Source: Prevotella sp. (lineage in GTDB: Bacteria > Bacteroidota > Bacteroidia > Bacteroidales > Bacteroidaceae). Taken from it: a stretch of DNA of 23,045 nucleotides. Positions 7,295 through 14,944 of this stretch are shown here, piece by piece (within the stretch, counting starts at the first letter, position 1; every line of letters begins with the position of its first letter). Location of the stretch: contig JAEEZP010000144.1 of assembly GCA_016291915.1 (NCBI GenBank), positions 1 through 23,045 of the forward strand, in the 5' to 3' direction. The notes under the pieces were generated by a model. That model had not been told where the DNA came from. It made no database searches and worked only from the letters and a program-made list of their open reading frames with translations. Made by a program: the position numbers and the translations under genes.

Positions 7295-7783
7295 ATGAAA
7301 ATCAAAAGTTTTTTGACAATGTCGTTCGCCGCCGTGGCTTTGGTGCTTGGCGTGTGTGCATGTGGTAGTGATGATGATGAGCCCGAAGTAGCTGTGGCTG
7401 AACAGGTGGCAGGTATTTATAACGGTAATGAGGTGATAATGGTGGATAACGAGGAATCGTCTAACGAGGAAAAGACCTACGAAATCGTCAAGGCGACAGA
7501 CACCTCTGTCGATATTATGGTTCCTGCGTCGGGTATGGGTCCTATGACAATCCCTGCTCTCTTGGTAAAGGGTATCACCCTGACCAAGAACGGCAACTCC
7601 ATCAGTGGTAATGTTGGTTCGTATACAGGTACCGTGAAGAATGCCAGTGGTGATGAGAGGGCTTATACCATAAGCGGTGTCACATTGATGTTCAGCGACA
7701 AGAAGATGGTGGCTACTTTCTCATTGAAATATGGCAATATGCCATTCATCATGACAACCACCTTTACAGGAGAAAAGAAGTAA
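7295..7783 (+). CDS. Calycin-like surface lipoprotein
   Basis: A 162-residue lipoprotein. The signal peptide ends in GVCACG with Cys23 as the likely lipidated residue, followed at once by GSDDDE, an acidic stretch like the Bacteroidetes export signal that sends lipoproteins to the cell surface. The remaining ~135 residues alternate beta strands (VAGIYNGNE, TYEIVKATD, ISGNVGSYTG, MVATFSLKYG), matching the calycin-like/lipocalin-type family common in Bacteroides. It lies 21 bases after the membrane protein gene and three bases before the TonB receptor start. This arrangement resembles surface-lipoprotein/receptor pairs such as HmuY-HmuR. Ligand binding is inferred. Confidence 0.78.
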   Translation: MKIKSFLTMSFAAVALVLGVCACGSDDDEPEVAVAEQVAGIYNGNEVIMVDNEESSNEEKTYEIVKATDTSVDIMVPASGMGPMTIPALLVKGITLTKNGNSISGNVGSYTGTVKNASGDERAYTISGVTLMFSDKKMVATFSLKYGNMPFIMTTTFTGEKK

Positions 7784-7786
7784 GTT

Positions 7787-9829
7787 GTGACTGGTTTTTT
7801 GACAAGGAGATATACACGTTTCTTTTTGGCTGGCATGGTGATGACTATGCCAGCCATCAGTCTGTCTTCACAGACTCGTTCCCACTCCGTCTACCGTGAC
7901 TCCGTGGAGCTTGATCCCGTTGTCATTACGGCCTCTCATTCGCCTAAGGCCCTGAAGGATGCTCCTGTCGTCACCCGACTGATTACGCTTCATGACATCA
8001 AGATTGTGGATGCCACGAATATTCAAGACATGCTCATTCAGGAGATTCCTGGATTGGAGTTCGGCTTTGCTATGAGTCAGGAGACATCACTCAATATGAG
8101 TGGTTTCGGTGGTAATGCCGTTCTTTTCCTGGTGGATGGTGAACGGATGGCCGGTGAGACCATGGATAATGTTGATTACAACCGGATGAGCCTTGACAAT
8201 GTAGGACGTATAGAGATTGTGAAAGGTGCTTCGTCAGCCCTCTATGGCTCCAATGCCGTCGGTGGGGTGATCAATATCATCAGCAGGGAGAATCTCGACC
8301 CTTGGACAGCCAATGTCCATTCACGTTATAACTCCTTTGGGCATGAGTGGCGTAATGGGGCCACCTTCTCGTTCAACAACACGAAATGGAACTCCCAGAC
8401 GAGTTTTCAGCAGACGAAGATTGATCCTGTCGATCTGCCAAAGGCACACTCCTCAGAGGAGATAGCAAGAGAACTGATGAAGAAAGCGCAGGGCTTGCCC
8501 TATGATGAGTCAGTGCTGACAGACGATTCCAATATCAGTCGCCTGTATGGACAGACGTCATATAACGTCAAAGAACGCCTGACCTGGCGTGCCACCGACC
8601 ATCTGACACTTGTCGGACGAGGCAGTTATTTCTTCCGTACAAGTGAGCGTGATACCCATGACTATCATTTCCATGGATACAGTGCCGGACTGAAGGGTAG
8701 GTATGAATGGGATCATGCCCGTCATCTGGATCTCTCCTATGCCTTCGACCAGTATGACAAGGCTAACTTCCTGCCGGATGGTAAACGTACCCACGATCAT
8801 GACTACAGCAATCGGCAACATGTCGTACATGCACTATATAGTCATTCGTTTGGTAAGAACAGTCTGATCCTGGGTGCCGACTACATGAACGACTATCTCA
8901 CAACTTATCAGTTCATCGACAACGCCAGCCATTCACAAGACAATATCGACGGTTATGCTCAGTTCGACTGGAATATCACCGATAAGCTGAACATGGTTGG
9001 AAGCGTACGATACGACTATTTCTCTGCCTCTACCAAGAAGGCGTTCACGGAGCGTCTCGCCATCGTGTATAAACAACCATGGATGACGTTCCGAGCCAAC
9101 TACGCCAGTGGTTTCCGGGCACCGACACTCAAGGAGATGTATATGCACTTCGACATGGGAAATATGGGTTATATGCTCATCGGTAATCCGGAACTGGAAC
9201 CGGAGAAGAGTAATAATTTCAACATCGCCATCGAGAGGACCAATCGTATCAGGAACAGTGGCTTTATGGACGGACGCTACAACTTCACCCTCATGGGTTA
9301 TTGTAATATCTTCGACAAGCGTATCACGACGATTGACTATGATTATGATGACGGGAGTACCAATGAGCAATTACCGGGTGCTCTATATCTTAATGAAGAC
9401 GGCATAACTGTCTGGGGTGTGGATCTCAGTATTGCTCATATCTGGGATTGTGGGTTGTCCATGAGGATTAACTATTCATGGATGCATGAGACCGGTAATG
9501 TGTATTTCTCACAGTTCTCCCAACCCCGTTCTCATTCGATGACATGGCGTGCCGGGTATGAACATCGTTTCTCACGTCATTATGCCCTCGATGCGGCCCT
9601 CTCCGGACGCTGGCTGGGCAAACCGCAATCGGGTCGTAAGGATGTCGATCAGGGTTATACCATCTGGAAACTGATGCTTCAACACCATATCTGGCGAGGT
9701 GTTCATCTCAACACAGCCATCGACAACCTCTTCAACTTCAAACCCAAATCGTATTACTATTCCTCACCACTGACCACGGGGATCTCTTTCAGTGTGGGTT
9801 TGTCAGTTGATCTGGATAGGATATTATAA
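7787..9829 (+). CDS. TonB-dependent outer-membrane receptor (haem/iron type likely)
   Basis: 680 residues: signal peptide (about 1-29), TonB box DPVVITAS (43-50), plug domain (about 55-170) with VDGERM, IEIVKGASSALYGSNAVGGV and INIIS, then a 22-strand barrel. The barrel carries FRAP (443-446), NPEL (467-470) and His454 between them. This is the FRAP/NPNL box arrangement of haem receptors, although related BtuB-like and siderophore receptors can share parts of it. GTG at 7787 is the only start that leaves a full signal peptide: the stop of the preceding gene (7781-7783) is in the same frame, and the first ATG is at residue 17. Translation probably couples to the preceding lipoprotein. The ligand is unproven. 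Confidence 0.9.
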   Translation: MTGFLTRRYTRFFLAGMVMTMPAISLSSQTRSHSVYRDSVELDPVVITASHSPKALKDAPVVTRLITLHDIKIVDATNIQDMLIQEIPGLEFGFAMSQETSLNMSGFGGNAVLFLVDGERMAGETMDNVDYNRMSLDNVGRIEIVKGASSALYGSNAVGGVINIISRENLDPWTANVHSRYNSFGHEWRNGATFSFNNTKWNSQTSFQQTKIDPVDLPKAHSSEEIARELMKKAQGLPYDESVLTDDSNISRLYGQTSYNVKERLTWRATDHLTLVGRGSYFFRTSERDTHDYHFHGYSAGLKGRYEWDHARHLDLSYAFDQYDKANFLPDGKRTHDHDYSNRQHVVHALYSHSFGKNSLILGADYMNDYLTTYQFIDNASHSQDNIDGYAQFDWNITDKLNMVGSVRYDYFSASTKKAFTERLAIVYKQPWMTFRANYASGFRAPTLKEMYMHFDMGNMGYMLIGNPELEPEKSNNFNIAIERTNRIRNSGFMDGRYNFTLMGYCNIFDKRITTIDYDYDDGSTNEQLPGALYLNEDGITVWGVDLSIAHIWDCGLSMRINYSWMHETGNVYFSQFSQPRSHSMTWRAGYEHRFSRHYALDAALSGRWLGKPQSGRKDVDQGYTIWKLMLQHHIWRGVHLNTAIDNLFNFKPKSYYYSSPLTTGISFSVGLSVDLDRIL

Positions 9830-9847
9830 AGCTAACCACTATCAACA

Positions 9848-10109
9848 ATGAAAAAGATTATCATTATTGACGGAGGACCGAGAAAGACTTTCAACACGGC
9901 CCCGATACTCAAGAAATTTGCTGAAGGCGCAAGTTCTGTAAGTGATCAAATAGAAGTGAAATGTGACCGGTCAGATGCGTACTTTCTTAGAGCGTCTGGC
10001 ATTCCCCTGGCTTTCCTATAACGACTATAGTCTGACGGCTCCCAAACGGATGCCCGTAGTACTTGCCTTCGATGCCGGGAAGCGGATGGCAGAGGGAATC
10101 ATGAAGTGA
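9848..10109 (+). pseudogene. Broken flavodoxin-type NAD(P)H oxidoreductase
   Basis: ATG at 9848 opens MKKIIIIDGGPRKTFNTAPI, the N-terminal FMN-binding strand and loop of the NADPH-dependent FMN reductase/flavodoxin family. That frame ends at TAA 10019-10021 after 57 codons. From about 9964 another frame reads VTGQMRTFLERLAFPWLSYN and ends in AGKRMAEGIMK at TGA 10107-10109; this is the family's middle and C-terminal part. The pieces fit one protein of about 180-200 residues that has lost roughly 45 codons in the middle (junction near 9958-9968, with a frame change) and more before the C-terminus. It lies between the TonB receptor and the esterase in an otherwise intact operon. Confidence 0.8.
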
Positions 10110-10132
10110 TTTAGCTTGATTATTGTTTTTCA

Positions 10133-10822
10133 ATGGAAAGAATGAGAAAAGGCGAGTACCTGTTGTCCGACAGGAAGTATTTTCTGTATCACGATGTGGA
10201 TGCTACTCAACTGCTGATCCAGCCAGTAGATGAACATGATTTGGGGCTGTTGGATCGTGAAATAGAGGTCATCAAGAGCATGACCGGGAAACCATTTAGC
10301 TTAGTTGGCCTGCTCATCCATGAATGGCAGCACGAACTGACTCCATGGGGTGCTCCACCTGTCTTCGGAAAAGAACCTTTTGGCAATGGTGCACAGGAAA
10401 CACTCCACTTTATTGTGGATAAACTGCTACCTGCCCTTATTGATAGGAACATGACGACCACACATTGTATGCTCGGCGGCTACTCCCTTGCAGGACTCTT
10501 TGCCCTATGGACGGCGTATCAGACGGATAAGTTTGAGGGAGTCGTCGCTGCTTCGCCATCCGTCTGGTATCCAAAGTGGATCGATTATGCTTCAGAGAAA
10601 AGACCCTTTGTCAATTCCATCTATCTCAGTCTTGGTGACAAGGAAGAGAAAACCAAGAATCCCGTGATGTCTCAGGTGGGTAATGCCATCCGCAGACAGT
10701 ATAGTCTGTTGTCAGAGCAGATAGACAATACGATCTTGGAATGGAACCCGGGCAATCACTTCATCGATTCAGAGAAAAGGATGGCAAAAGGATTTGCTTG
10801 GCTCTTAAATTCAGGGGAATAA
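10133..10822 (+). CDS. Alpha/beta hydrolase, esterase D / enterochelin-esterase-like
   Basis: A 229-residue protein without a signal peptide, so probably cytoplasmic. The nucleophile elbow is GYSLAG (116-121, Ser118); a late GNHF carries His209, and an acidic residue around 169-171 (GDKEE) could complete the triad. ASPSVWYP (140-147) after the nucleophile is typical of the esterase_D/COG2819 group, which includes enterochelin esterases. It may hydrolyse an ester ligand, but the substrate cannot be read from the sequence. ATG 10133 is used; ATG 10142 is also possible. Its place behind a TonB receptor and a broken flavin reductase fits an iron or siderophore theme. Its stop lies in a hairpin. 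Confidence 0.78.
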   Translation: MERMRKGEYLLSDRKYFLYHDVDATQLLIQPVDEHDLGLLDREIEVIKSMTGKPFSLVGLLIHEWQHELTPWGAPPVFGKEPFGNGAQETLHFIVDKLLPALIDRNMTTTHCMLGGYSLAGLFALWTAYQTDKFEGVVAASPSVWYPKWIDYASEKRPFVNSIYLSLGDKEEKTKNPVMSQVGNAIRRQYSLLSEQIDNTILEWNPGNHFIDSEKRMAKGFAWLLNSGE

Positions 10823-10831
10823 TGCCCTGAA
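10810..10831. terminator. Hairpin over the esterase stop codon, bidirectional terminator candidate
   Basis: TTCAGGG (10810-10816) pairs with CCCTGAA (10825-10831) across an 8-base loop that contains the TAA stop (10820-10822). It sits between convergent genes. No T-run follows, so termination strength is uncertain. Confidence 0.5.
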
Positions 10832-10848
10832 GGCTGTTCCGTAGTAGG

Positions 10849-11439
10849 TTATAACATCAGCATCTTTTCTGCTAAGGGCACATACCATGTGCGGACTTCC
10901 TCAGCCGTAGGTGTGTGACCACCAGGGAAATGAAAGGAATGGTTATAGTGTTCCAGAAAGAGAGGTTCGTAGTGCGCCAGCGTATCTTGTTCTCCAAATA
11001 ATCCCCAGATACGGTCTTTGTCGTATGGATGACAATGGGTAAACTGTATGGCTTCCAGCTCGGCAAATTCTTCTATTAAATCATGATCAATAGTAAAGTG
11101 CTGTTTGCCATCTTTTCGTGGTGACTTATACTGATGTGCACCGATACGCTGCTTGAGGAACTCTGTCATCTTGAAATGCGGATTACCCAGCAGGGCAGGT
11201 ATGCCCACGGTAGGAGCCACCATCTGAGCATAGAAAGAACCACAACTGTTGCCTACCAGGAGATCAGGCTTTTCGTGTTCCATCAGTTCACGGATAAAGT
11301 TCAAAACCTCTTTGGGGTGTATCGGAAGATCAGGAGTAAGCACCACAGCACGACCCTTGAAAGAATCGTGTAACGTCAGCGCTGGCACACACTGACCACT
11401 TGCATAGAATCCGTGTAAAAAGAGTATCTTCTTATCCAT
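10849..11439 (-). CDS. UPF0227/YqiA-like alpha/beta hydrolase
   Basis: A 196-residue cytoplasmic hydrolase. FLHGFYASG (7-15) is the oxyanion-hole strand, GNSCGSFYA (63-71) the nucleophile elbow with Ser65, GEQDTL the acid loop with Asp152, and PGGHTPT the histidine loop with His175. The short size and the RIWGLFGEQDTL block resemble the YqiA/YcfP (UPF0227) group; E. coli YqiA has esterase activity. A physiological substrate is unknown. It is transcribed leftward about 100 bases downstream of the SMR transporter gene, possibly as one unit, and converges on the esterase gene. Confidence 0.82.
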   Translation of the reverse strand: MDKKILFLHGFYASGQCVPALTLHDSFKGRAVVLTPDLPIHPKEVLNFIRELMEHEKPDLLVGNSCGSFYAQMVAPTVGIPALLGNPHFKMTEFLKQRIGAHQYKSPRKDGKQHFTIDHDLIEEFAELEAIQFTHCHPYDKDRIWGLFGEQDTLAHYEPLFLEHYNHSFHFPGGHTPTAEEVRTWYVPLAEKMLML

Positions 11440-11541
11440 GACTCACTGATTGATTTTCGGTTTTCTTCTGTCGCTACTCAGCAGGTTACAAACAAGCTTG
11501 GCCCTGTTCTCACTGCTCTTTGATTTCCTTAAATGGTTTCC

Positions 11542-11865
11542 TTACGATAATGCTTTTAATCCTATGATTGATCCGATAAGTGTTGTAAGGAAGAATAATC
11601 GCCAAAATGTTGCCGGTTCACGAAAGATGAATATGCCGACAACCACTGCGCCTACAGCTCCTATTCCTGTCCATACGGGATATGCTGTACCTAAAGGAAT
11701 CGTCTGCGTCGCTTTCGCGAGGAATACTGCACTGAGAACATACAACATGCCGAACATGGTTATCCAACTCCACCATTCTGTGCCTGATACACCCTTCGCG
11801 CGACCAAGACAATAGGTGAATCCCACTTCACACAGTCCTGCAACAATTAATATAATCCAATTCAT
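11542..11865 (-). CDS. SMR-family transporter, SugE/Gdx type
   Basis: A 107-residue inner-membrane protein with four hydrophobic helices and the essential glutamate Glu13 (GLCEVGF) in helix 1. GTAYPVWTGIGAVGAVVVGI in helix 3 is the SMR signature, and the WTGIGAVGA form is seen in the SugE/Gdx branch, whose studied members export guanidinium. EmrE-type multidrug members usually read AYAIWSG in this place. Such proteins act as dual-topology dimers, and paired genes are not required. I see no guanidine riboswitch in the 5' region. Confidence 0.88.
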   Translation of the reverse strand: MNWIILIVAGLCEVGFTYCLGRAKGVSGTEWWSWITMFGMLYVLSAVFLAKATQTIPLGTAYPVWTGIGAVGAVVVGIFIFREPATFWRLFFLTTLIGSIIGLKALS

Positions 11866-11914
11866 TCTTATATTCCTTTTTAAACGCGATTCTTTATCAA
11901 GGTTTTATAATAGA

Positions 11915-11956
11915 TAATGATATATCAGCTGACTTAGAGTACTGAAAGTGCGTCAG
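11915..11956 (+). repeat. REP-like dispersed repeat, copy B
   Basis: AATGATATATCAGCTGAC followed by the hairpin core GTACTGAAAGTGC and GTCAG. Copy C starts 232 bases further on, in the same orientation, and shares AATGATATATCAG and ACTGAAAGTGCG. Confidence 0.65.
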
Positions 11957-12006
11957 ATTATACTTATATTATCAGAACGAATATGTAGTTTTTTTATTGC
12001 TTCAAG

Positions 12007-12038
12007 GTCACTACTACCATCTCTCGTGGTGACTTTTT
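12007..12038 (+). terminator. Terminator-like hairpin with T-run
   Basis: GTCACTAC (12007-12014) pairs with GTGGTGAC (12026-12033, one G-T wobble) around an 11-base loop, followed directly by TTTTT (12034-12038). No plus-strand gene lies upstream, so it would have to end a small RNA or read-through transcript, or be a chance fold. Confidence 0.4.
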
Positions 12039-12043
12039 AAAAA

Positions 12044-12062
12044 GTAAAACGAGTCGTTTTAC
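12044..12062. promoter_or_regulatory. Perfect 19-base palindrome
   Basis: GTAAAACGA-G-TCGTTTTAC is perfectly symmetrical about base 12053, an arrangement typical of a dimeric regulator site. It lies upstream of both the nitroreductase operon and the divergent SMR gene. The regulator is unknown. Confidence 0.4.
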
Positions 12063-12146
12063 CTTAGCAAAGGGTATCTTTTCTATCAGAGAAAGTGATT
12101 AAATCTAAAGCAAAACAATATGCTTTATAATTTTAAAAATTTCAGC

Positions 12147-12190
12147 AATGATATATCAGTTGACCCAAAGCACTGAAAGTGCGATAGGGC
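12147..12190 (+). repeat. REP-like dispersed repeat, copy C
   Basis: AATGATATATCAGTTGAC followed by the hairpin GCACT-GAA-AGTGC and GATAGGGCATAT. It is nearly identical to copy B in its first 18 bases and to copy A in the hairpin. Confidence 0.65.
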
Positions 12191-12268
12191 ATATCTATTT
12201 ATCTTAGATTATCTTGTATATTATTACCAAATTTTCTTCCGTTATTTTATATAAAATAAAGAATTTAT

Positions 12269-12276
12269 TGTAATTT
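12269..12276 (+). promoter_or_regulatory. Possible -7 box of the nitroreductase operon
   Basis: TAATTTTA matches TAnnTTTG in all but the last base. Transcription would begin around 12283, too close to the ATG at 12287 to leave a leader, which favours the ATG at 12335. No good -33 box is visible, so the call is weak. Confidence 0.35.
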
Positions 12277-12334
12277 TACACTCGTAATGAAAAGGGAACG
12301 AGTAGTTGAACAGATATCGAAAAAGAATAAAACA

Positions 12335-13024
12335 ATGATGACTATACAAGAAGCCATTGAAGCCCGACACAGTGTAAGGGCATACAAAGAGCAGCCGTTA
12401 AGCGCAGAAATCGTTAACTTGCTGGAGGAGAAGATTATAGAACAGAATCGTGAAGGACAACTTCATATTCAACTGATCCTCAATGAGCCGAAGGCATTCC
12501 AGGGACCATTTGCCAAATATGGTAAGTTTCGTGGAGTGAATAATTACATCGTCATGATCGGCAAAAAGGCCGATGACCTGGATGAGCGTATCGGTTATTA
12601 TGGCGAACAACTGGTAATCTATGCACAGACATTGGGCTTGAACACCTGTTGGGTGGGACTGAGTTATACAAAGATACCGGGAACCTATGTGCTTGACGAG
12701 GATGAGAAGATTGCCTGTTATATAGCTATCGGTTATGGAGAGACGCAGGGAGTCAACCATAAAATCAAGACGGTTGAGCAAGTGAGTAATGCCAATGTCA
12801 CCACTCCGTCATGGTTTAAGAAAGGCGTGGAAGCCGCCTTGCTGGCTCCTACAGCCATTAACCAACAGAAATTCTCGTTTGAGTATGTCGGTGTGAAGGA
12901 CGGCCGTCATCAGGTACATGCCAAGAAAGGCTTCTCCCTGGTTGGCTATACGCAGATGGATCTCGGCATCGCCAAATATCATTTTGAGATAGGTGCGGGG
13001 AAAGAGAACTTTGATTGGGTATAA
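12335..13024 (+). CDS. Nitroreductase-family FMN oxidoreductase
   Basis: About 229 residues from ATG 12335 (MMTIQEAIEARHSVRAYKEQ), the usual nitroreductase opening with the RHSVR FMN-phosphate-binding motif. Later blocks also fit: YYGEQLVIYAQTLGLNTCWV, then ACYIAIGYGE, then APTAINQQKFSF near the C-terminus. The enzymes bind FMN, act as dimers and reduce nitro compounds, quinones or enones with NAD(P)H; the true substrate is unknown. An ATG at 12287 would add 16 Lys/Glu-rich residues outside the family domain and would leave almost no 5' leader. It is the first gene of a six-gene plus-strand run, 33 bases before the CPBP gene. Confidence 0.87.
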   Translation: MMTIQEAIEARHSVRAYKEQPLSAEIVNLLEEKIIEQNREGQLHIQLILNEPKAFQGPFAKYGKFRGVNNYIVMIGKKADDLDERIGYYGEQLVIYAQTLGLNTCWVGLSYTKIPGTYVLDEDEKIACYIAIGYGETQGVNHKIKTVEQVSNANVTTPSWFKKGVEAALLAPTAINQQKFSFEYVGVKDGRHQVHAKKGFSLVGYTQMDLGIAKYHFEIGAGKENFDWV

Positions 13025-13057
13025 AGTAGGGTTCACCGATAAAGCGGAATATATATC

Positions 13058-13858
13058 ATGAACAAAACCACCAGCTTTCTTAAGCCACTGATGCCGATCA
13101 TCGCAACGCTTTACGGCTTCGCCATCATCTATCTGACAGCTATGCCTATTGCCGGCGATCATCCGGGCTTCGTTGGTGAATTGCTGACTTGGCTGATCAC
13201 CTTGTTGGGCATTGCTCTGACCTTGTTTCTCGTGCATCATATAGAACCGAAAGTGTTTCCTGATGCTAGACAGTATACCCTGAAGTTGCCTAAGATCTCC
13301 GTCATTGTGGGGCTGTTGCTGATAGCACCTCTATGGCTTGTGGCGGAAGAGTATATCGTATATGGCATCACCTCGCTGTTTCACACTGTCAAGATGGAGC
13401 CACTGACGTACACGACAGCTGAGCTGCGCGAAGATCTTCTGGCCAGCGTACATGCAGTGTTGCTGGCACCAATACTCGAAGAACTGTGTTTCAGGCAAAT
13501 GGCTATCTCTCCTTTCCGCCGCCGTGGTGCTCGGATTGTTGTCTGTGTGGTGATGGCCATCTTGTTTGGGATACTCCATGTGCGCAACTTCCCCGGCGCA
13601 TTCATCAGTGCTATGCTCTACGGTTTGGTGTTTGTTGGTTCGCGTAACATCTGGTGTAGCGTGACACTCCATGCAGGGTGTAACCTCACGGCAACACTCC
13701 TTGCTGTTTACTGCTGGTTGGGATTAGGAGATATGCAGATGACGAGCACGCCAGTTATCATCCTGCCCGACATGAAGGTAATCATTGCGAGTTTGATTTT
13801 AGCCATTGCAGGCGTGTTATTATTAAAGAAAAACTTTTCCCCAATAGAATATAAATGA
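13058..13858 (+). CDS. CPBP-family intramembrane metalloprotease
   Basis: A 266-residue inner-membrane protein with about seven hydrophobic spans. The CPBP/Abi (Rce1-like) motifs are all present: EELCFR (EExxxR, 141-146), FGILH with His174, and HAGCN with His205. The family includes CAAX-type proteases and bacteriocin self-immunity proteins. No bacteriocin gene or prenylated substrate is visible here, so the role is open. The stop is followed six bases later by the SDR start, indicating co-transcription. Confidence 0.9.
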   Translation: MNKTTSFLKPLMPIIATLYGFAIIYLTAMPIAGDHPGFVGELLTWLITLLGIALTLFLVHHIEPKVFPDARQYTLKLPKISVIVGLLLIAPLWLVAEEYIVYGITSLFHTVKMEPLTYTTAELREDLLASVHAVLLAPILEELCFRQMAISPFRRRGARIVVCVVMAILFGILHVRNFPGAFISAMLYGLVFVGSRNIWCSVTLHAGCNLTATLLAVYCWLGLGDMQMTSTPVIILPDMKVIIASLILAIAGVLLLKKNFSPIEYK

Positions 13859-13864
13859 TAGTAA

Positions 13865-14575
13865 ATGATGGATTTCAAGAGTAAAATAGCCGTGGTGACG
13901 GGTGGAGCACAAGGCATCGGACAATGCATTGCAGAGGAGTTCCGGAAGGCTGGAGCTACTGTCTGTGTGATTGATAAGCAAAAAGGTGATCACTTCATAG
14001 GTGATATTGCCGACAAACAAGTGTTGGAAGAGTTTGTTAAAGAAGTGATTGAGAAACACGGTCATGTGGATTATCTCATCAACAATGCCCTTCCGCTGAT
14101 GAAAGGCATCGAGACGTGCAGTTATGAGGAGTTTCAATATGCCCTGAGTGTGGGCGTGACAGCCCCCTTCTATCTTGCCAAACTCTTTGCACCGTATTTC
14201 GCAGAGGGTGCTGCCATCGTCAATATCTCGTCTTCACGCGACCGTATGAGTCAACCGCAGTCAGAGAGCTATACGGCCGCTAAGGGTGGCATTGCCGCAC
14301 TGACTCATGCTTTGGCAGTCAGTCTTGCCGGTAAGGTGCGTGTAAATTCCATTTCACCGGGCTGGATCGACACGGCTTACACCGTCTATGAAGGTCCTGA
14401 TGCTATTCAGCAACCGGCAGGGCGTGTGGGCAATCCGATGGATATTGCCAATATGGTTTTGTACCTCTGCTCCGACAAGGCTGGTTTCATCACGGGTGAG
14501 AATATCTGTATTGACGGTGGTATGACTCATCAGATGATTTATCATGGTGATCATGGTTGGACATTAGACAAGTGA
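13865..14575 (+). CDS. Short-chain dehydrogenase/reductase (classical SDR)
   Basis: A 236-residue Rossmann-fold oxidoreductase. TGGAQGIG (12-19) binds the dinucleotide; NNA (73-75) is followed by Leu where most members have Gly. The catalytic set is Ser122-124 (NISSS), Tyr136 and Lys140 (YTAAK). NSISPGWIDT and GENICIDGG close the fold. Asp37 after the second strand (CVIDKQ) favours NAD over NADP. The substrate is unknown. ATG 13865 and 13868 are equivalent starts. It follows the CPBP gene by six bases in the operon. Confidence 0.9.
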   Translation: MMDFKSKIAVVTGGAQGIGQCIAEEFRKAGATVCVIDKQKGDHFIGDIADKQVLEEFVKEVIEKHGHVDYLINNALPLMKGIETCSYEEFQYALSVGVTAPFYLAKLFAPYFAEGAAIVNISSSRDRMSQPQSESYTAAKGGIAALTHALAVSLAGKVRVNSISPGWIDTAYTVYEGPDAIQQPAGRVGNPMDIANMVLYLCSDKAGFITGENICIDGGMTHQMIYHGDHGWTLDK

Positions 14576-14614
14576 ACGGATTCTGATTGATAAAAAAGAA
14601 CTTAAATCATTAGC

Positions 14615-14923
14615 ATGACGCTCCCTAAGTTTATCATTACATTCGACGGTGTGTTGCGCCTCGGCATGGTCAATCAGCATAAAGACCTGCTGAAGCCTGG
14701 TGATCAGTGCATTGGCGGTGGGTACTACCATTTTGACTATGTTTCCAACCGTATTATTCTCGACAGGGCATCCTATGATTTCGGCCGTCCCAAATGGCAT
14801 TTGGTTGAAGTGCTGAAAGTTCCTTCTGTCTATCGTGGCATGCAGATTACCTATTCCTATGATGACGGTTTTCATGATGATTTCAATGTCACTGAGGAAC
14901 TGAGTATTGCGTACTATGATTAA
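14615..14923 (+). CDS. Conserved hypothetical protein (102 aa)
   Basis: A small soluble protein without signal peptide or membrane span. It opens PKFIITFDGVLRLGMVNQHK and continues KPGDQCIGGGYYHFDYVSNR and LDRASYDFGRPKWH. The pattern of Gly, Asp and aromatic residues looks conserved, and I associate it with uncharacterised Bacteroidetes proteins of about 100 residues. The function is unknown. It is 39 bases after the SDR and 21 bases before the PheC-like gene, so it belongs to the operon. Confidence 0.72.
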   Translation: MTLPKFIITFDGVLRLGMVNQHKDLLKPGDQCIGGGYYHFDYVSNRIILDRASYDFGRPKWHLVEVLKVPSVYRGMQITYSYDDGFHDDFNVTEELSIAYYD

Positions 14924-14944
14924 TGACTATAATTTGTAGTATTG

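Larger units (their letters stand above)
11866..12334. other. Intergenic region with two REP-like repeats
   Basis: Lies between the divergent SMR and nitroreductase genes. It holds direct copies B and C of the REP-like repeat, a hairpin followed by TTTTT, a perfect 19-base palindrome and a promoter-like site. Otherwise it is AT-rich and without gene character. Confidence 0.75.

Noticed and set aside
12287..12334. Longer nitroreductase start at ATG 12287
   Set aside because: The extra 16 residues lie outside the family domain and the likely transcript start is only a few bases upstream.
13058..13858. Bacteriocin immunity system around the CPBP protease
   Set aside because: No small double-glycine leader peptide, exporter or processing gene is visible nearby.
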